From Microtetraspora glauca (GTDB lineage: Bacteria; Actinomycetota; Actinomycetes; Streptosporangiales; Streptosporangiaceae), in NCBI GenBank assembly GCA_001570385.1, contig BBYL01000014.1:124001-188000 (forward strand): 64,000 nucleotides of DNA. Reading direction: 5' to 3'. The stretch's first letter is position 1. Every line of letters starts with the position of its first letter. Position numbers and translations under genes: made by a program. Under the pieces are notes generated by a model. It ran no database searches, was not told where the DNA came from, and saw only the letters and a program-made list of their open reading frames with translations. Below, in pieces: positions 62,001-64,000 of this stretch.

Positions 62001-62540
62001 CCCCCGCGCGGGCGGTCGTTCGCCCACGGCCAGACCGGTCGTCAGGGCGGCCGCCACGATGGGCGGCTCGCCGCGTACGGGCAGCCTGCTGACGCTGCGG
62101 CCGGAGCCGTCCGAGTCCGCGTCGCCGGTGTCGACGACCCAGCCGAAGTCCACGATCATCACGAGGGCGTCAGCGGCGCAGTCACCGGCGCGCCGCGCGA
62201 ACCCACTGATCAGCGCGGCGAAATCACGGGAGCTCCAGCCGCGGCCCGTCGGCCAGCGGACGACGAGGAGATCACCCGGCTCGGCCGCGTCGAGGAACCT
62301 GCCGAAGTGGTGGTGGTCCAGGGAGCCCCCGCCCGGCACGGACTCGACCGCGTACCCGTTCGTCGCCAGCGCGCCGACCAGCCGCCGGGCGGGCAGGCCG
62401 CCGGAAGGGTCACCGGCCGGTGCGCCCGGGTCCTCCGGATCGAGGAACACCAGCGCCTTGCGGGCGCGGACACGGCCGTCCGTCGGCTCGTCGGCCGGGT
62501 AGGTGCCCGGGGCCGGGACGTCTACCGTGCCGTGGCTCAT
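59049..62540 (-). CDS. KAP family P-loop NTPase with degenerate caspase-like N-terminal region
   Basis: A 1163-residue protein. KAP NTPase: Walker A GPWGTGKTS (417-425), FNPWMYQ (525-531), two transmembrane helices inserted inside the ATPase (about 586-612 and 617-640), Walker B VVFVDDLDRC (707-716), then a Pro/Gly/Arg linker (about 810-950) and a C-terminal helical region ending in Glu/Thr repeats. Residues about 28-232 resemble a caspase/peptidase C14-type fold in order of elements: ALVFLD, DALVMIVDFGW where DxCHSG is expected, PPIVAAALT, FSLTGLIADGF and the DVDGDGVITIADLHRY loop. The catalytic His-Cys pair is absent. The start at 62540 is the first ATG of the coherent sequence. Bacterial conflict-system KAP proteins use such effector pairs. 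Exact role unknown. Confidence 0.82.
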   Translation of the reverse strand: MSHGTVDVPAPGTYPADEPTDGRVRARKALVFLDPEDPGAPAGDPSGGLPARRLVGALATNGYAVESVPGGGSLDHHHFGRFLDAAEPGDLLVVRWPTGRGWSSRDFAALISGFARRAGDCAADALVMIVDFGWVVDTGDADSDGSGRSVSRLPVRGEPPIVAAALTTGLAVGERPPARGFSLTGLIADGFLTGAADVDGDGVITIADLHRYAVTACAGTGLRPRLIMYGDAPAVSLARTGRAASGTLPGELLPAAGELVRRGETAVPSTAYEIVTRIYDVYLGSSAQRLLRLASLLEDDEPLTPELADLLLTDGEGAGARAELGTPWELTDRAGSPAHPSVRDAGRERLTREEHNRASTALRRWRADRRAVQPRARLTPDRWTTDDQLGHRIYAEAIAAFVRHPETSPPLTIGIKGPWGTGKTSLMRMIQELLDPGAADGRPAEIHLARPVPQGRARKRSLLSRLRPPRGRGGGQGAEPPGVTNAEVLSRARRRAAERSREDADLSAPERLALRASDWRPTVWFNPWMYQNGEQVWAGLAHEIISQVTGRLPRGERERFWLELNLGRIDREAVRRRAYRMAITRLTPVALGLAATLVLTGASLGAAALVPALGPALRAAAAALGTCGSVGVFVAGALRLARFLTESADTAFGRLIQPPDLLGPAPGLARDLVTDPGYGAKTGFLHLVQADMRRVLRLVATEERPLVVFVDDLDRCGSGTVAQVIEAINLFLAGEFPDCVFVLAMEPEVVVAHVEVAYQVLVEAMPGELRSGLGWRFLEKIVQLPLSLPMLEDAHRLPGYVSALLGVDRSGGRPPVGRPRTPGSGGMDATDTGAFPGRSAEDGHRAPRPREAGTGSARALRTNPSRPAWAGTAGDRTGDARFWGWTAPRDGEGAGSPRGGREARSPRAHAQGAGPHDSDAPGPPGSRTPDLRLVELLESAIRAAGPTGDTLDTAARDAQQAVAAGAGRSDGGTGLDLWPETRLAADRVYDDLYTDENAYRAIEAALPALSATNPRQLKRYVNVFRFYSFVTYRQGLAGADRADDAAVAKVAALAVRWPHLLSALARECGSGETVLDVLERAASTGRARAWEAALARCGLAPYGRAATRTRMNDGDAPETGEEPREETREETGEETHEGAPEWDALRELLASRPSVAGLARRLL

Positions 62541-62835
62541 GGATCGATCACCGTGGTCCGCTGGGAGGGCTGGAGCGGCCTCAATGTAAACCTGGGCGTG
62601 TTCGAGATGATCGCGACGGGCGGCGTCGATTACGTACTTCTCGCGCAAAGTTTGCACGGACGAAGCGTGGGGATTCCCCGGGCGTTCACCACGTTTTGAT
62701 CGGCTGTCAGGACCGACCGTGCGTAGCGTGCCAACGCGACGCAGCGGACACACGCCACGGACACGGTGGCGGGCGGCGGAAACGGGTACGGAGCCGATCC
62801 GGGCCGTGTGCCCACGACAGGCCAAGGAGACGATC

Positions 62836-64000
62836 ATGTCGCGTCGTACGTCCGTGCTGCCGGAGATGGTCCCCGTGCTGACCGGCTCGCTGTGGCGCTC
62901 CGCATGCACGGCGCCCGGTGTCCGGAGGGCACGTGGCGGCCCTGTCCCGTCCGGTGGTCCTCCCGTCCAAGGTGACCCCGCCGGGCGTACGGCCGGGGGC
63001 GCGGGCGGCAGCCCGTACGGGGACCTGGACGCGCCGGACGGCAACGGCATCGCCCTCGCCCGCGGGTTCACCAGCCGCGTCGTCGGGCGCTCCGGCGAGC
63101 GGGTGGGCGGGCTGACCTGGCACGCCGCGCCCGTCGGCGGCGGGTGCTTCGCCGACGGAGACGGCTGGATCTACGTGTCCAACTCGGAGATCCCGCTGCT
63201 CGGCGGTGTGTCGGCACTCCGGTTCGGCCCGGACGGGACCGTCAGGAACGGCTACCGGATCCTCTCCGGGACCGAGAGGAACCGCGCGGGCGGGGCCACT
63301 CCGTGGGACACCTGGCTGTCCTGTGAGGAGACCGGTCGCGGCCGGATCTTCGAGTGCGACCCCTACGGCCACCGCGCCGCCATGCCCCGGCTCGCGATGG
63401 GACTGTTCCGGCACGAGGGGGCCGCGTTCGATCCGGCCCGGACGGCCGTCTACCTGACCGAGGGTGAGCCGGACGGCTGCTTCTACCGCTTCCGGCCCGA
63501 GGAGTGGGGCGACCTGACGACCGGCGTCCTGGAGGTCATGGTGGGCGGGCCGGGGAGCGGGCCGGTCGGCTGGCGGCGCGTGCCGAACCCGGCCGCCCTG
63601 TTCGAGCCGACGCGGGAGCAGGTCGAGGGGGCAAAACGGTTCGACGGAAGCGGAGGATGCCACTACTCGTCCGGCTTCTGCTACTTCACCACCGAAGGCG
63701 ACGGGCGCGTCTGGGCGTACGACGCCGAGAAAGAGCGGATCACGATCCTCCGCGGCGGGGACGCGCCGCCGGACGAGGGAGACGACGCGGCCCCGGGCCT
63801 GACCGGCGATCTCTTCGTCGCCGAGTGCGGCGGCGCCATGGAGATCACCGTCATCACGGACGCCGGCACGGCCGCGCCGTTCCTGCGCGTCACGGGCCAC
63901 GGCGAGTCGGAGATCACCGGCCCCGCCTTCTCGCCGGACGGCGGCAGGCTCTACTTCTCCTCACGCCTCGGCGGCGAGGGTTCGCCCGCGGCCGGGATCA
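62836..64000 (+). CDS. PhoX-family (DUF839) phosphatase-like protein, 3' truncated
   Basis: Open from the ATG at 62836 (AAGGAG 10 nt upstream) to the window end; 388 codons are visible. From residue about 64 the sequence is a clear DUF839/PhoX beta-propeller: DGNGIALARGFTSRVVGRSGE, GWIYVSNSE, GGATPWDTWLSCEET, FRHEGAAFDP and GDLFVAECGG. PhoX enzymes are Ca/Fe-dependent secreted alkaline phosphatases, normally Tat-exported. Here the twin Arg (MSRRTS) is present but the usual FLK and hydrophobic run are poor, and residues 30-60 are Gly/Pro-rich, so export is uncertain. It is divergent from the KAP gene across 295 bp that hold no other gene. Confidence 0.85.
   Translation, partial: MSRRTSVLPEMVPVLTGSLWRSACTAPGVRRARGGPVPSGGPPVQGDPAGRTAGGAGGSPYGDLDAPDGNGIALARGFTSRVVGRSGERVGGLTWHAAPVGGGCFADGDGWIYVSNSEIPLLGGVSALRFGPDGTVRNGYRILSGTERNRAGGATPWDTWLSCEETGRGRIFECDPYGHRAAMPRLAMGLFRHEGAAFDPARTAVYLTEGEPDGCFYRFRPEEWGDLTTGVLEVMVGGPGSGPVGWRRVPNPAALFEPTREQVEGAKRFDGSGGCHYSSGFCYFTTEGDGRVWAYDAEKERITILRGGDAPPDEGDDAAPGLTGDLFVAECGGAMEITVITDAGTAAPFLRVTGHGESEITGPAFSPDGGRLYFSSRLGGEGSPAAGI

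Noticed and set aside
59133..62699. 1188-codon plus-strand frame opposite the KAP NTPase gene
   Set aside because: No recognisable domain; the minus strand has Walker motifs and membrane helices in the right order.

Overview
The window is chromosomal DNA of a high-GC actinobacterium. Almost every codon ends in G or C, GTG starts are common, and actinobacterial marker genes are present: the QcrCAB/CtaCDEF respiratory supercomplex, the Psp-HtpX operon, AdoK, PimB', DUF3043 and DUF1023 families. The gene content suggests a Streptosporangiales-like soil genus, but that is inference. From 15.3 to 53.3 kb many genes follow the order I recall for Mycobacterium tuberculosis Rv2182c-Rv2204c (erpA, adoK, ctaC/F, qcrBAC-ctaE, trpD, DEDDh exonuclease, NlpC/P60, pimB', fadD15, SRPBCC, ArsA-like ATPase, acyltransferase). 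This part is a conserved core block. The flanks are accessory. I see no rRNA, tRNA, CRISPR array, insertion sequence, integrase or prophage.

Layout. 0-5.5 kb: an accessory catabolic region with a partial HpcH/HpaI aldolase, a cupin, a divergent acetamidase, and an operon for a Rieske dioxygenase (alpha, beta), a Dabb protein and a type I extradiol (VOC) dioxygenase, closed by a terminator hairpin. 5.6-11 kb: aldo/keto reductase, Tat-exported multicopper oxidase, membrane-anchored SMI1/KNR4 protein, DUF3043 protein. 11-13.7 kb: pspA-pspAA-htpX-pspAB envelope-stress operon. 13.8-18.8 kb: nadA, erpA, adoK, a CBS-pair protein and a cysteine desulfurase/TusA-like pair. 19-27.6 kb: aa3 oxidase genes ctaCDF facing ctaE-qcrCAB, with an L,D-transpeptidase between and a strong terminator behind each operon. 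27.7-34.9 kb: degenerate receiver, trpD, orphan histidine kinase, Lrp-type ligand-binding domain, DEDDh/GIY-YIG nuclease, GNAT, WXG-like protein divergent from a DUF1023 hydrolase, lipoprotein. 35-41.9 kb: NYN ribonuclease-like protein, two NlpC/P60 hydrolases and two metallopeptidases. The second NlpC/P60 gene follows a roughly 1-kb regulatory region with two perfect CRP-type operators and a ydaO (c-di-AMP) riboswitch. 41.9-53.3 kb: PimB', acyl-CoA ligase, phosphoesterase, SRPBCC-ArsA-DUF5304 operon, glucokinase, EEP hydrolase, secreted propeller-like protein, esterase and acyltransferase. 53.4-64 kb: homocysteine methyltransferase, a MerR regulator plus VIT/VWA protein operon divergent from dps, a large KAP P-loop NTPase with a caspase-like N-terminal region lacking its catalytic dyad, and a partial PhoX-family gene.

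Common threads. Much of the window serves the envelope and respiration: supercomplex, Fe-S maturation, peptidoglycan hydrolases and transpeptidase, phosphatidylinositol mannoside and phospholipid synthesis, Psp stress response. Regulation is unusually legible. At least twelve genes have a -10-like hexamer (TACGAT, TACGGT, TAATGT and similar) 6-7 nt before the start codon and no evident Shine-Dalgarno sequence, the hallmark of leaderless mRNAs. The most notable signals are the CRP plus c-di-AMP control region, the MerR operator that fills its own promoter spacer, a stress-sigma-like dps promoter, and the caspase-like/KAP fusion.
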